Of a stretch of DNA of 64,000 bases, positions 44,757 to 54,368 are shown piece by piece. The stretch is taken from the NCBI GenBank assembly GCA_011390955.1, contig JAABRM010000003.1:152278-216277 (forward strand), written 5' to 3'. The translations under genes were made by a program, and so were the position numbers. Numbering within the stretch: the first letter of the stretch is position 1; the number at the start of each line of letters is the position of its first letter. The notes under the pieces were generated by a model that was not told where the DNA came from, did not search any database, and worked only from the letters and a program-made list of their open reading frames with translations. The DNA is from Oscillatoriales cyanobacterium. GTDB taxonomy: Bacteria > Cyanobacteriota > Cyanobacteriia > Cyanobacteriales > Laspinemataceae.

Positions 44757-45198
44757 TTGATTTACCCGGGTATGAATCTCAAGATAACCGCATTTTTAGA
44801 AAGCGTCAAGAGGTTATGCCACTATGACGGCAATATTGTAATATTTCGTTACAATTCGCGCCGATTCCCTAGAAATTTAGACCGCTTAAATGGGTTTTAA
44901 ACACTATATATAGCTGCAATGGGAATTACGATTCTATATATAGTAGTTTTGGCAATTTACCAAAATTTAGTATCGTTTGTAACGATCGCGGTCACGAAGG
45001 GGTAGCGGTAGGGTGGGCAAGTAACGATCGCGGTCACGAAGGAGCGGGGGAAAACAATTAACAATTGATAATTGACAATTGACAATTATCAATTATCAAT
45101 TATCAATTGTTAATTACACCCCAACAACCAACAACCAACAACCAACAACAACAAAGGGTGTAGGGTGTAGGGTGTAGGGTGTAGGGGGAAGATTTCGT
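44757..45198. repeat. Repeat-rich intergenic region upstream of the RHH gene
   Basis: TAACGATCGCGGTCACGAAGG occurs twice (starting about 44980 and 45023), then the composite AATTATC/CAACAAC element (45055-45152) and a GGTGTAGGGTGTA tandem run (45155-45187). The part at 44757-44975 is AT-rich and includes two CTATATATAG palindrome-like sites (44909 and 44935). No gene is seen. Confidence 0.75.
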
Positions 45199-47634
45199 TT
45201 AAAATTCAAAGCGACGGCGATCGCTCGACCAACGCTGCAAGGTATAACCCGTGGAACCTTCCACCACCAGGGCAGTCAATCCGCCGTCTTTAACGTCAGC
45301 AATGCCTGTCACCGATTGACCTTTGGCACTGGTAAGCTCACTGTAAATCAATACCCCAGTGTCTTCTAAAATCAAAGTGCGGGGACGGGAATACTTGCGG
45401 GTGGGGTCAGGCTTCAGGGTCAGGATCGCTTCCGGTTTGTCGTTGCCGGTCAGATCCACCAGTTGTACCAACCAATCACTCATTTGGGTGAGCATCATTT
45501 CGGGACTCGGCTGAAGTCCGGGCAAAACTTCTCCTCCTAGCTGGAGTTCATACCAGAGGACTGGGACGATCGCATTGACCCATTGGGGATTTTGCTGGTT
45601 TAACTGTTCGAGGGTCAGAGTTTGGGGCGATCGCCATTCCAGGGCTGAATTAGAAACCGCCAAAGGTTTAGACATCGACTCATTGCCAGTCAGGGCGCCA
45701 GTCAGGGCGATCGTCGTCGGATCCGCACCAAGGATGGGTTTTCCCGCAGCTAATAACTTCAAGGAACCATTCTGAAATTGAAGGGCTTTAACCGTAGTCG
45801 CGATCGTTTGCTGTTCCCCATTCGGCATCCAGACAATGATTTGCAGGTTAGGGTCATTGTGCAAACCGAGGTGTTTCCAAAGAAAGTCACTGCCTTTGTA
45901 GCGAGGCAGTTGCAAGTCACGAAAAGGAAATTCCTGCCATAAGACACTATCGTGAAATCCGATAACTTGAATTTGATACCAAATTTCCCCAGGGGCCAAA
46001 GAAATAGACGCACCGTTTCCCGGTTGCCATTGTTCGGGATTGATTTCCGCGAGAATTAAGCCATTGCCAACAATGCGACTGCGATGATTCTTAATCTTTT
46101 GGTTGCGCTCGATCGCCTGAGAACGTTTTTCTAATAAATTCAACAACCGTTGGAGTTCCTCCTCTTTGGCAGGCTGTTGGTTTAACCAATCTTTGGCTTG
46201 CCATTCCCCGTCTTGGGCAGCAATAATCAGTGCGCCCCACCCTTGTAAATCGATATTTTTCGGATTGACCCGCAAAGCCATTTCCACCCGGTCCCACAAG
46301 TCAACCTTGTCGGTGGTCAGCACATCATTCATCGTATTGCCCAATGCCAACTGTGACTCATAGATTTCCAAAGCTTGAGTCCAGCGACCATCCACCAAAG
46401 CCATTAAGACTTGCTGACTGGGGTTACGCCAACGGGCATTGGCTTGGGCTTGACTGACCTGGGCGTGAAACCGCATCACATCCATTTGCGCTTGGGCAGT
46501 GGCAGTCCAGTTGCCCAGACTCTCTAGGTTTTGCTTCTGATAGGCCATCATTTCATAAGCGGGCGACCATAAGCCGGTTTTGGCCAACCATAAAGCATCT
46601 CGATATCCCTGAGTTTTTATGGCTGGGGCATCCAGGGTGATTTCTTCTAGGGAAATCGGATTGATGACAAACTTGACGGGTTTGATTTGATAAATACTTA
46701 AGTTGGGTTCGATGCCCGTGGTGCGATCGATAATTAATTCGGGATGGCCACCCCCCGTCACCTCTTGCCAGCCCGGGGGCTGGTTATTGGGAGAAGCCCA
46801 CTGCATCATTTCACTCAGGTAACGAGTTTCGTAATTGTAGTGAACGATTTTGCCGAATGTGATTTTTTCCCCTTTATATGTCTTTTGCCCACTGAGTTGA
46901 AACCAAATGCCGGTATTCGGTGCTTTGCTGTAAAACCTTTCTAACTGGGTTAAAGGCAAAGGTTGACTCGACCCATTAATATATGAGTCATTCAGGTGGC
47001 TGATCGCTAATGATTCCGCTGGCCCGTCAATGTTCAATTCACTAATTTTCTGATAATAGACTTGAGCATCATCGGGGAGATCGGGCGATCGCACCTGCAA
47101 ATACAGTTGCAATTGCACAATTTTTTGACAACCTTCTGCCTCTGCACCACTGGCCCCGGTACATCTAGCCATCACCGGCAACAGAATTCCGGTTTCATAA
47201 CTCCAGAGTCCTTCATTGGTTTGAGGACTGGGCAACTTGTCGAGAACTAAAGGTCTGGCCGAGAGATGTCCTTGGGCAGAAATCTGGGCTTGAATTGCCT
47301 CTAAGGTTTGGGGGGCTTGTCGGTTGGCAAATGGCACCTGACTCCAAGCGGGAACTAAAGGTTCTAACCACTTCACTGCGTCTGGGTTCATCATCAGTTC
47401 TAAACTCATGGAAACCCCGCCCACCACTAAGCAAAAGGTGCTGGAGAATGCGGCAATTGTCCCTAGGGCTGTTTGACTGCGCCAAATTGGGGATAATGCG
47501 AGTTTCCAAGCCCGCAGCCGTTGTCGCCTAGAGATGGTTTTTCCGGTGGCGGAGTTGGGGGATGTTCTCTGGCGAATGGGTGCCAGAGATGCGGATGATG
47601 ATGAAACCATTCGAGAGCGTAAATTATTGTTCAT
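45199..47634 (-). CDS. Large membrane-anchored protein of unknown function
   Basis: An 811-residue protein that I do not recognise. A basic, Ser-rich N-terminus (1-53) leads to one membrane segment (about 57-80, IAAFSSTFCLVVGGVSM), leaving about 730 residues probably outside the cytoplasm. The bulk is a mix of helices and beta-strands, with a Gln-rich region at about 375-420, no signal cleavage site and no catalytic motif I can name. The C-terminal 150 residues are beta-rich and could be a repeat propeller-like unit. It lies next to glycosyltransferase genes and may have an envelope role; that is context only. Confidence 0.8.
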   Translation of the reverse strand: MNNNLRSRMVSSSSASLAPIRQRTSPNSATGKTISRRQRLRAWKLALSPIWRSQTALGTIAAFSSTFCLVVGGVSMSLELMMNPDAVKWLEPLVPAWSQVPFANRQAPQTLEAIQAQISAQGHLSARPLVLDKLPSPQTNEGLWSYETGILLPVMARCTGASGAEAEGCQKIVQLQLYLQVRSPDLPDDAQVYYQKISELNIDGPAESLAISHLNDSYINGSSQPLPLTQLERFYSKAPNTGIWFQLSGQKTYKGEKITFGKIVHYNYETRYLSEMMQWASPNNQPPGWQEVTGGGHPELIIDRTTGIEPNLSIYQIKPVKFVINPISLEEITLDAPAIKTQGYRDALWLAKTGLWSPAYEMMAYQKQNLESLGNWTATAQAQMDVMRFHAQVSQAQANARWRNPSQQVLMALVDGRWTQALEIYESQLALGNTMNDVLTTDKVDLWDRVEMALRVNPKNIDLQGWGALIIAAQDGEWQAKDWLNQQPAKEEELQRLLNLLEKRSQAIERNQKIKNHRSRIVGNGLILAEINPEQWQPGNGASISLAPGEIWYQIQVIGFHDSVLWQEFPFRDLQLPRYKGSDFLWKHLGLHNDPNLQIIVWMPNGEQQTIATTVKALQFQNGSLKLLAAGKPILGADPTTIALTGALTGNESMSKPLAVSNSALEWRSPQTLTLEQLNQQNPQWVNAIVPVLWYELQLGGEVLPGLQPSPEMMLTQMSDWLVQLVDLTGNDKPEAILTLKPDPTRKYSRPRTLILEDTGVLIYSELTSAKGQSVTGIADVKDGGLTALVVEGSTGYTLQRWSSDRRRFEF

Positions 47635-47670
47635 GCGCTAGAAATCCCCGTGCTTCGGCTGATGATGATT

Positions 47671-48900
47671 TTAATTAATAGAAAATTTACCCAAGACTTG
47701 CTCGTAAAGCTTGCCAGCAGTGTTCCAAGTATATTCGCTTTCAATTAGCGATCGCCCTTGCAAAGATAACTTTTTTCTCAGACTGGCGTCATTAAATAAG
47801 CGGCTAATCTGGTGAACATACTCAGAAATCCCATTCGCCCTTAATGCCCGCAGGGGAACATTTGGCCCATCGACGGTTAACCCTTCTAAACCGCGATCGC
47901 TCCCGACTACGGGAACTCCGGCAGCCATTGCTTCTAAGGTCTTGTTTTTAATCCCATAGCCTGTCCGCAAGGGGACGACACAAATAGAGGAACGATGGAG
48001 TTCATCACTCATCAAGTCAACTTTGCCGGTGACTAGGACTCCGGGAATATTTTGCAGTTCCATGACTTCTGGGGCTGGGCGATCGCCGACAATGGCAAAC
48101 GTGACATCAGGGTAATGCTTTTTGAGTAACGGTAGCACTTCCACGGCAAAAAAGCGAGCCGCATCTATATTATGGGAAGCATCCATTGCCCCGGTAAACA
48201 CCAAGCGGTGATTTTTGGGATCTCTCTGCCGGTAGGGAAATAAGTCTAAATCCACCCCATTGGGAATGACTGCAATATTGGCGTCGGGGGCGAACTCCTG
48301 AAATTGCTGCCGATCGTCTTCCGTGGTGACAACGATTTGGGAGAATTTGGCGCTGTAGCGTTTCTCATAGTTCAGCAGTAAGGGTAAATAGAGGCGATCG
48401 CGCAGAGTATTTTGACTCGCCCCCATTTCCAAATGGTTGCGCGTCCAGCCATAAACCGAACTATGCACATTCACCACCGTGGGGATGGATTGGCGAAATT
48501 CAGGGCGGATGTAAATCTCGTTGACGCTGTGTTCGCAGGTGATTACCTGGTATTGTTTCTGTGCCACTGCGCGATCGACAAACTCCTGAATTTCAGGACA
48601 ATAGCGTTGCAACACATTGGGCGGGGTGCCTTTGAGTAATGAGACTCCAAATCGGCCTAATTTCCCGCCAAATCCTTGGGACAGTGGATCTTTGGGCAAG
48701 GGAAATATGACTAAATCGCTGACCCATTGCTGCAATTGTTTCACCTGAGTATCGGTGACAGTGGCATGACGCTGGGTGACGAGGGTAATCTGATGTTGCT
48801 GAGTCAGGTGTAAATATTTCAGCAGATTAAAGGTTCTAATTTCTGTTCCCCCACGATTCGGTGGATAGGGAAAGGTAGACGAAAGCATTAAAATTTTCAT
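47671..48900 (-). CDS. Family 4 (GT-B) glycosyltransferase
   Basis: A 409-residue GT-B enzyme of the family 4 type that moves a sugar from a nucleotide donor to a lipid or glycan acceptor. It opens MKILMLSSTFPYPPNRGGTEIR, has the linker region ending VIPNGVDLDLFPY, and the donor-site E-x7-E motif near KNKTLEAMAAGVPVVGSDRG. Start and length are standard. It is on the same strand as the 811-residue gene, 36 bases upstream of it, so the two may be one transcript. A family 2 transferase lies on the other strand 240 bases away. Confidence 0.88.
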   Translation of the reverse strand: MKILMLSSTFPYPPNRGGTEIRTFNLLKYLHLTQQHQITLVTQRHATVTDTQVKQLQQWVSDLVIFPLPKDPLSQGFGGKLGRFGVSLLKGTPPNVLQRYCPEIQEFVDRAVAQKQYQVITCEHSVNEIYIRPEFRQSIPTVVNVHSSVYGWTRNHLEMGASQNTLRDRLYLPLLLNYEKRYSAKFSQIVVTTEDDRQQFQEFAPDANIAVIPNGVDLDLFPYRQRDPKNHRLVFTGAMDASHNIDAARFFAVEVLPLLKKHYPDVTFAIVGDRPAPEVMELQNIPGVLVTGKVDLMSDELHRSSICVVPLRTGYGIKNKTLEAMAAGVPVVGSDRGLEGLTVDGPNVPLRALRANGISEYVHQISRLFNDASLRKKLSLQGRSLIESEYTWNTAGKLYEQVLGKFSIN

Positions 48901-49138
48901 AAAACTTAAGAATTTTCAGGCAATCTCTTTAAATTAGTGAGTGGATCTTTAGAGATTCTTTTTCCCTCAAGGATCCCAGCGCGATTTCGCGATCGCGATC
49001 GCGAAAGCGAATCGGCTTTAACCAGGGACGATCGATCTAGGTAAAGATTTTACCAGACCCCCTACCCAATTCACTGCGAAATTATCTATAATTTTATCTA
49101 TAATTTAATTTAGCATCAAGCCTGGTACATTAATTATA

Positions 49139-50107
49139 ATGAATCAACCACCTATTCTATCTATTGTCACGCCGACTCGCGGCAACTTTGCTGACTACTG
49201 GCTAGAACAGATATTAAAAGTTGAGGGAAATGTTGAATTTATTTTTGTTTACCCTCCCAATGTCAGGATAAAACCGATCGACGATTCACGTTTTAGGGCT
49301 TTAGTCAGCCCTTATCGCGGGGAAGTTATCCAAAGATTTACGGGATTAATTAATGCTAATGGTGCTTATGTTTTAGCTTTAGATGATGATGATTTTATCC
49401 ATCCACAAATTGCCCAATTGGTTAAAAATTATTTTCAAGTATTTTCTGAAAGCTTGGTTTTGCGTTTAAGTATCGAAAATATTCCGTTTAATCGTCAAGA
49501 AATCATCCAACGGGACTGGTCAGTAATTCCGGATATTCGACAACTGGAAATTGGCAAAAAAACCCCGGATAATCCCTACCCATACCAAAATGGAAAATTC
49601 TTCGGTTTAGTAGAAGTCCCCATTGCTCCCTTAGATATAAAATTCGACATCCGTTATGCTATTTGGCCACGGAAAGAAAGAACCGATTGTTATGGAATAC
49701 ATTTTGAAAATTTTAACAATAGAGTTTGGCAAACTAAGAGAGTTCAAGCTGCTTTGGCTGATTTATCTACGTCTATGAAAATTTTGGGCAATTTTATCTG
49801 GATGCCATTCTGGAGTCTCGATCGTTTATTAGGGTTGTTTATTCAAGCTGAATTTTTTGAAAAAGACGCGATTATTGGTCACGCAATGCCTCAGCCAGAA
49901 CAAATCAGATATATTACTAGACCTAATCAGTTAAAAGAACTTAGATTTTATTTATCAGCAGATGCTTTATTAGTTAAACGTTTTCCTCAGTACGGATACT
50001 TTTGGAATCTTTTCTTTTGGCAACTTTACACAATTCCCAAAATAGTAGCGAGAGTTGTCAAGGCAAGATTATTGGAAAGGATAAAATCGGATAAAATCGT
50101 CGGATGA
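49139..50107 (+). CDS. Family 2 (GT-A) glycosyltransferase
   Basis: A 322-residue GT-A protein. The N-terminal fold is typical (LSIVTPTRGNFADYWLEQIL) and the metal-binding DxD is within LDDDDF (82-85). C-terminal residues 160-322 lack a strong family signature and include no clear membrane anchor, only aromatic-rich segments (YFWNLFFWQLY). Its acceptor is unknown. It is divergent from the family 4 transferase, suggesting a shared role in an envelope or exopolysaccharide pathway, but no other polysaccharide genes are in the window. Confidence 0.78.
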   Translation: MNQPPILSIVTPTRGNFADYWLEQILKVEGNVEFIFVYPPNVRIKPIDDSRFRALVSPYRGEVIQRFTGLINANGAYVLALDDDDFIHPQIAQLVKNYFQVFSESLVLRLSIENIPFNRQEIIQRDWSVIPDIRQLEIGKKTPDNPYPYQNGKFFGLVEVPIAPLDIKFDIRYAIWPRKERTDCYGIHFENFNNRVWQTKRVQAALADLSTSMKILGNFIWMPFWSLDRLLGLFIQAEFFEKDAIIGHAMPQPEQIRYITRPNQLKELRFYLSADALLVKRFPQYGYFWNLFFWQLYTIPKIVARVVKARLLERIKSDKIVG

Positions 50108-50202
50108 CCGACTGTCCCGTCCTCCCCATACTCCCCATCCTCCCCATCCTCAAATTGGGGGAATTTCTATTTTGTTGTTGCTATTCGGACTAGAGGATAA
50201 TT

Positions 50203-51099
50203 ATGAATGTCGTGGAGCTAAAATTTTTGTTAAAATTACTGGCATTTCCCGATTATCGGGCGCCAGTTAGTCAAATTACGCCCAACCCCAAAACTAGCGC
50301 CAGTGAACGAGATAGCATTTGTCGCACCCTGAGCGATCGCGAATTAATCGCCTACAGCACTGAAGTCACAGAATTTAGCATCACCCCTGCGGGTCATGCG
50401 CTTTTAGCCCTCAACACCAGCCAATTACCGATCGCCGAAGCAGAATTACAACTGCTCAAAGCGGGGGCGGCTGGTTTTACCATCCCAGCAGAAATCGCCG
50501 CCGAAACCACCCTGACCATGCCACAAGCTACGATCCAAAATTTAGTCGATCGCGGCTTCATCAAAATCGAAAAAGCCAAAATCCAAGATGTTTGGCTGAC
50601 CGAACGCGGGGCAGAATATCTCACCGATGAATATAATCCTAGCGGCAGTGACCCAGTAATTAGCTTAGATTTGCTCACCAATTACCTGCGCTTTATCCGC
50701 AAATCCCTACGGCAGGGGGCGGGTAGTCGTACCAAAATCCCCAACATTCAACCAATCGTTGAAGATGTTTTTCCCTCAGATTTTTCCCAAGGAATATCTG
50801 TCCATCACCCAATGCCCGCAGATACGGAAATTTTGAAAATGATTCAAAATTTAGACCGAGAACTCGCCACAGATAACTATTTGCCAATTTTTTATCTGCG
50901 TCAGAAATTGCAACCACCCTTATCTCGCGAAGAAGTGGATCGAGCCTTATATCGATTGCAACGCAACGATCAAATTGAACTCAGTTCTTTACAAGAAGCG
51001 ATCGCCTACACTCCAGAACAAATCGAAGCGGGTATTCCCCAAGATATTGGTGGCCCACTCTTTTTTATCATTGTCACCGAGCGATCGGGTGCTTTTTAG
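50203..51099 (+). CDS. Winged-helix-like protein of unknown function
   Basis: A 298-residue protein I cannot place in a named family. The first 140 residues contain two winged-helix-like units (MNVVELKFLLKLLAFPDYRA... ending FSITPAGHALLAL, then NLVDRGFIKIEKA...VWLTERGAEYLT), and the last 90 contain a third similar segment (YLPIFYLRQKLQPPLSREEVDRALYRLQRNDQIEL). This is the look of a multi-wHTH adaptor or regulator. No membrane segment is seen. The ATG at 50203 is preceded by GGATAATT, a weak ribosome site. The last four residues are followed by a repeat region. Confidence 0.65.
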   Translation: MNVVELKFLLKLLAFPDYRAPVSQITPNPKTSASERDSICRTLSDRELIAYSTEVTEFSITPAGHALLALNTSQLPIAEAELQLLKAGAAGFTIPAEIAAETTLTMPQATIQNLVDRGFIKIEKAKIQDVWLTERGAEYLTDEYNPSGSDPVISLDLLTNYLRFIRKSLRQGAGSRTKIPNIQPIVEDVFPSDFSQGISVHHPMPADTEILKMIQNLDRELATDNYLPIFYLRQKLQPPLSREEVDRALYRLQRNDQIELSSLQEAIAYTPEQIEAGIPQDIGGPLFFIIVTERSGAF

Positions 51100-51334
51100 G
51101 GTGTAGGGGAAAACAATTAACAATTGATAATTGACAATTGACAATTAAATATAATTATCAATTATCAATTATCAATTATCAATTGTTAATTATCAATTAT
51201 CAATTATCAATTATCAATTACACCCCAACCAACAACCAACAAACAACAACCAACCACCAACAAACAACAACCAACAAACAACAACCAACAACCAACAAAC
51301 AACCAACAACAAACAACCAACCAACAACCACCAA
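51100..51334. repeat. Composite AATTATC/CAACAAC repeat, longest copy
   Basis: ACAATTAACAATTGATAATTG arms, five or more TCAATTATCAATTATC units, ACACCCCAACC and about 15 CAACCAACAAAC units up to the methylase stop. Confidence 0.85.
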
Positions 51335-54166
51335 CTAATAACTAATCGTCAATTGTTCATAAACCACCTTAGCCTTAATCTCATCCATTGCTGACCACAA
51401 ATCCAGCAAACTCCGTTCTTCGGGGATGCGTTTTTTCTCATCCCCAATCCGGGGAATAGCCTTCAAAGCAACCTCGATCGCCTTCATAAAATTATCATTA
51501 GTCACCAAATTGGTATCTTGCATAAACTTACGGACTGCTTGGATATCGTTTTCCTCCTCATAAATAGCGATAATGGCATGAAGACCATCCACCAAATAAC
51601 GGCAAGAAAAATCTTTGGCATCTGTGGAAAAAGCCCGTTTTTTCCATCGTTGGGCTGGAGTTAAGAGTTTACAAGTACCTCCAGAAGCACTTAGCAATTT
51701 ATGAGTTTTGTCCAAATCGGACACATTAAAACCGCCAATAGCTAAAGCTAATTGTCGCGCTTCATCATAAGGAAATTCGCGGGCTTTAAAAGCATCCCAA
51801 GCCAAAAAATACCATTGAGTTAAAGAGTCAAATCCTTGGGTATCCGTTTGGACTAATTTGCGGAAACGATAAGCAGCGATCGCTTTTCGGGCTTCCGCAA
51901 AAGCCACCTCTGGGCGAACTTCATCCCCACTGCTATTATAAATAGGATAAGACCGACTAAACACATTTAAAGCTGGGCCAAAAGCACTTAAATATAAATC
52001 GATTCCCGTAATATCATTATCCTCAAATTCCGGGGCGCGTTGTTCTACCAAATTAGCCACTTCCGGGCGCAAATCATCCCACCAAGCGGGTTCAGCGTTC
52101 GGGTTGCGTTTGCGGCAAACTAGCAACACCGTACTAGAAACAGAATTTTTCTGGGCTTGATGTAAATTTTGGGGATTTTCTGTACTCACAGACCAAGAAG
52201 CGGTAATTTCAAAACCCGCATCAATTAATGATTTAGTCAGCACATCCCAGGCTCCGGAATCTTTATGATTAAATTGTACGGTCATCACCCCATCATCCCG
52301 CAAAACTCGATAATATTCGCCAAAAGCCAAGGCCATTTTTGCCTCATAATCTTGGGCTGCTAATTCATCGGCGGAAATGCCCATATCCCGAAAACGAGAC
52401 GGGTTGGCGATCGCTTCTCGGTGTTTATCCGTGAGTTCTGACCAGAATAATTCGGGGAAAATATCCCCTAAAGTCCGTTTCATCCAAACATAGAAAAAGT
52501 CGGAAAGTTCCGCATATTGGATCGTAGCATAATAGGGCGGGTCAGTGATAACCGCGTCCACCGATTTATCGGCAATATGATAAAGGCTATCCGCCGAAGC
52601 CGCATCAATTTTTATGCTTTTGGGTTCTGTTTCTAGGATACCCGGTAAGCTGAGAGAATTGGGTTTTGTGCCGAATAATTCACAAAGTTTACTATAATCT
52701 TTAGTAGCATCTTGCAAACAAGATTGCCAAAGTTCAATCGAACCATTAACTTCTGGATAATTCCACATTAAGTTAAGCGAGTGCATTCCTGATGCTGTGC
52801 GATATGACGCCCGACTAGAATCCCACATAGATAAACGGCAGTTTTTATCAACACATCTATCTAATACTAAAGCCAAATAAGTGCAAATTGCCTCTACTTT
52901 TTCTGGTTCATACTCAGCCCGGATTAACTCCTTTGCTTCGTTGATAATTTCTACATAAGTCACCAGGGTTAAAAGCTGACGCGGGTTAAATAGTTTATTC
53001 CATGAGTCTATGCCATATCTAATCAATTCACGAGTTTTTTCGCCAATAATTACTTGAAGATATGCCAAGTCTGTTAAAATTTCAATATTTTGATTTTTTC
53101 GCTCTAAACTTAATTGAGCATTAGCAAATCCAGCTAAATCAAACTGATTAGGAATTCTAAACTCTAAACTGCTTTTTACTTTTTTATAAGCCACTGCATA
53201 TAACTGATGTCCTAAACCGACAGATTGGGCTTGAGACTTAATCACTTCATCCTCAATAATATTGCCACAACTAGGACATCTACCCACCCCACGACTAACC
53301 GTACTGTAATCATCAGGATTGGATTCGCCCTCATCGGTTTTAATCGTTGTTCCTTTCCCTTTTTTTCCCTTAATTAACTCAAAATCAACCCGCTTTTCTG
53401 CCAAATTGGGAATTGGTTTCACCGCATACCAATCACTCGTAACTTTTCTAGCTTTTCCTTTTCCAGCATAGTTACTTGTTTTACTTAACCACCAATTTGG
53501 ACTTAAGGGAACCACAGACTGACAACTAGGACAAACTACCGTATGTGCCCATAAATAATTTTGCACTATTTCCTCACCACCTCCCCCCTTGTTAAGGGGG
53601 GACTGAGGGGGGATCGGGAAAAAATCCGCTAATCTTTTCTCCGCTTCATCCCCGACCCATTTCACCCAACGGTCAATATCCACTTGTAAATCGGGTCCAA
53701 ATTTTACCGGATATTCCATTGCAGCTTTCATAGTCACAACTGCCACCGGATTCAAATCCGAAGCTAACACATTCAACCCATATCTAGCGGCTTCAAAAGG
53801 AATACTCCCCCCACCAGCAAAAGCATCTAAAACTGTAGGGGTTCGGTTGCCCCAAACTCTCTCACAATAATCATGGACTTTCTCTACTCTAAGATACCCT
53901 GGAGGCACTTTATAAAGTCGCAAATTAGCATCAGGTTTTAACCCCTCCAATTCTGGATGTAATCCCAGTAAATATTCAAACTCATCTAATGAAATATCCT
54001 CTGGCAACAGAGAAGCCAAAACCGAAGCGCGAGAGAAAGATAATGGCTTCCGAGAATACCAGCGGTGTAGTCCTTTAAATGGATTCCCCCCATGTTCATA
54101 AGCCACCTGTTGATTTAACAGTTTCACTGGCATAATTTTCTCGATAAATAATCTATCTTTGTTCAT
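51335..54166 (-). CDS. DUF1156 DNA methylase (adenine-type) with zinc ribbon
   Basis: A 943-residue enzyme predicted to methylate DNA. It starts with the DUF1156 domain (KGLHRWYSRKPLSFSRASVLASLL), the SAM-binding DAFAGGGSIPFEA, two CPSC pairs forming a zinc ribbon (about residues 210-310), and the catalytic ITDPPYYATIQYAEL. Such proteins usually sit in anti-phage clusters beside a DUF499 ATPase and a helicase; here none is present, so it is an orphan. Residues IPPQSPLNKGGGGEE (about 187-201) are a translated C/G palindrome repeat inserted in frame before the zinc ribbon. There is no good Shine-Dalgarno; repeats abut the ATG. Confidence 0.88.
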   Translation of the reverse strand: MNKDRLFIEKIMPVKLLNQQVAYEHGGNPFKGLHRWYSRKPLSFSRASVLASLLPEDISLDEFEYLLGLHPELEGLKPDANLRLYKVPPGYLRVEKVHDYCERVWGNRTPTVLDAFAGGGSIPFEAARYGLNVLASDLNPVAVVTMKAAMEYPVKFGPDLQVDIDRWVKWVGDEAEKRLADFFPIPPQSPLNKGGGGEEIVQNYLWAHTVVCPSCQSVVPLSPNWWLSKTSNYAGKGKARKVTSDWYAVKPIPNLAEKRVDFELIKGKKGKGTTIKTDEGESNPDDYSTVSRGVGRCPSCGNIIEDEVIKSQAQSVGLGHQLYAVAYKKVKSSLEFRIPNQFDLAGFANAQLSLERKNQNIEILTDLAYLQVIIGEKTRELIRYGIDSWNKLFNPRQLLTLVTYVEIINEAKELIRAEYEPEKVEAICTYLALVLDRCVDKNCRLSMWDSSRASYRTASGMHSLNLMWNYPEVNGSIELWQSCLQDATKDYSKLCELFGTKPNSLSLPGILETEPKSIKIDAASADSLYHIADKSVDAVITDPPYYATIQYAELSDFFYVWMKRTLGDIFPELFWSELTDKHREAIANPSRFRDMGISADELAAQDYEAKMALAFGEYYRVLRDDGVMTVQFNHKDSGAWDVLTKSLIDAGFEITASWSVSTENPQNLHQAQKNSVSSTVLLVCRKRNPNAEPAWWDDLRPEVANLVEQRAPEFEDNDITGIDLYLSAFGPALNVFSRSYPIYNSSGDEVRPEVAFAEARKAIAAYRFRKLVQTDTQGFDSLTQWYFLAWDAFKAREFPYDEARQLALAIGGFNVSDLDKTHKLLSASGGTCKLLTPAQRWKKRAFSTDAKDFSCRYLVDGLHAIIAIYEEENDIQAVRKFMQDTNLVTNDNFMKAIEVALKAIPRIGDEKKRIPEERSLLDLWSAMDEIKAKVVYEQLTISY

Positions 54167-54368
54167 TGTTGTTTGTTCTTTGTTCTTTGTTGGTTGTTGT
54201 TTGTTCTTTGTTCTTTGTTGGTTGTTGGTTGTTGTTTGTTCTTCTCCCCCACACCGATGGCGGCCCTACACCCTACACCCTCCCTTCCCCCTGCACCGAT
54301 GGCGGGCCTACACCCTACACCCTACACCCTCCCTTCCCCCTACACCGATGGCGGGCCTACACCCCAAT
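54167..54368. repeat. TTTGTTC/TTGGTTG units and CACCGATGGCGGGCCTACACC repeats
   Basis: A TTGTTCTTTGTTGG run (54170-54242) is followed by about three copies of a 40-50 base unit with ACCGATGGCGGGCC and CTACACCCTACACCC (54255-54362). It separates the methylase and kinase genes. Confidence 0.8.
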
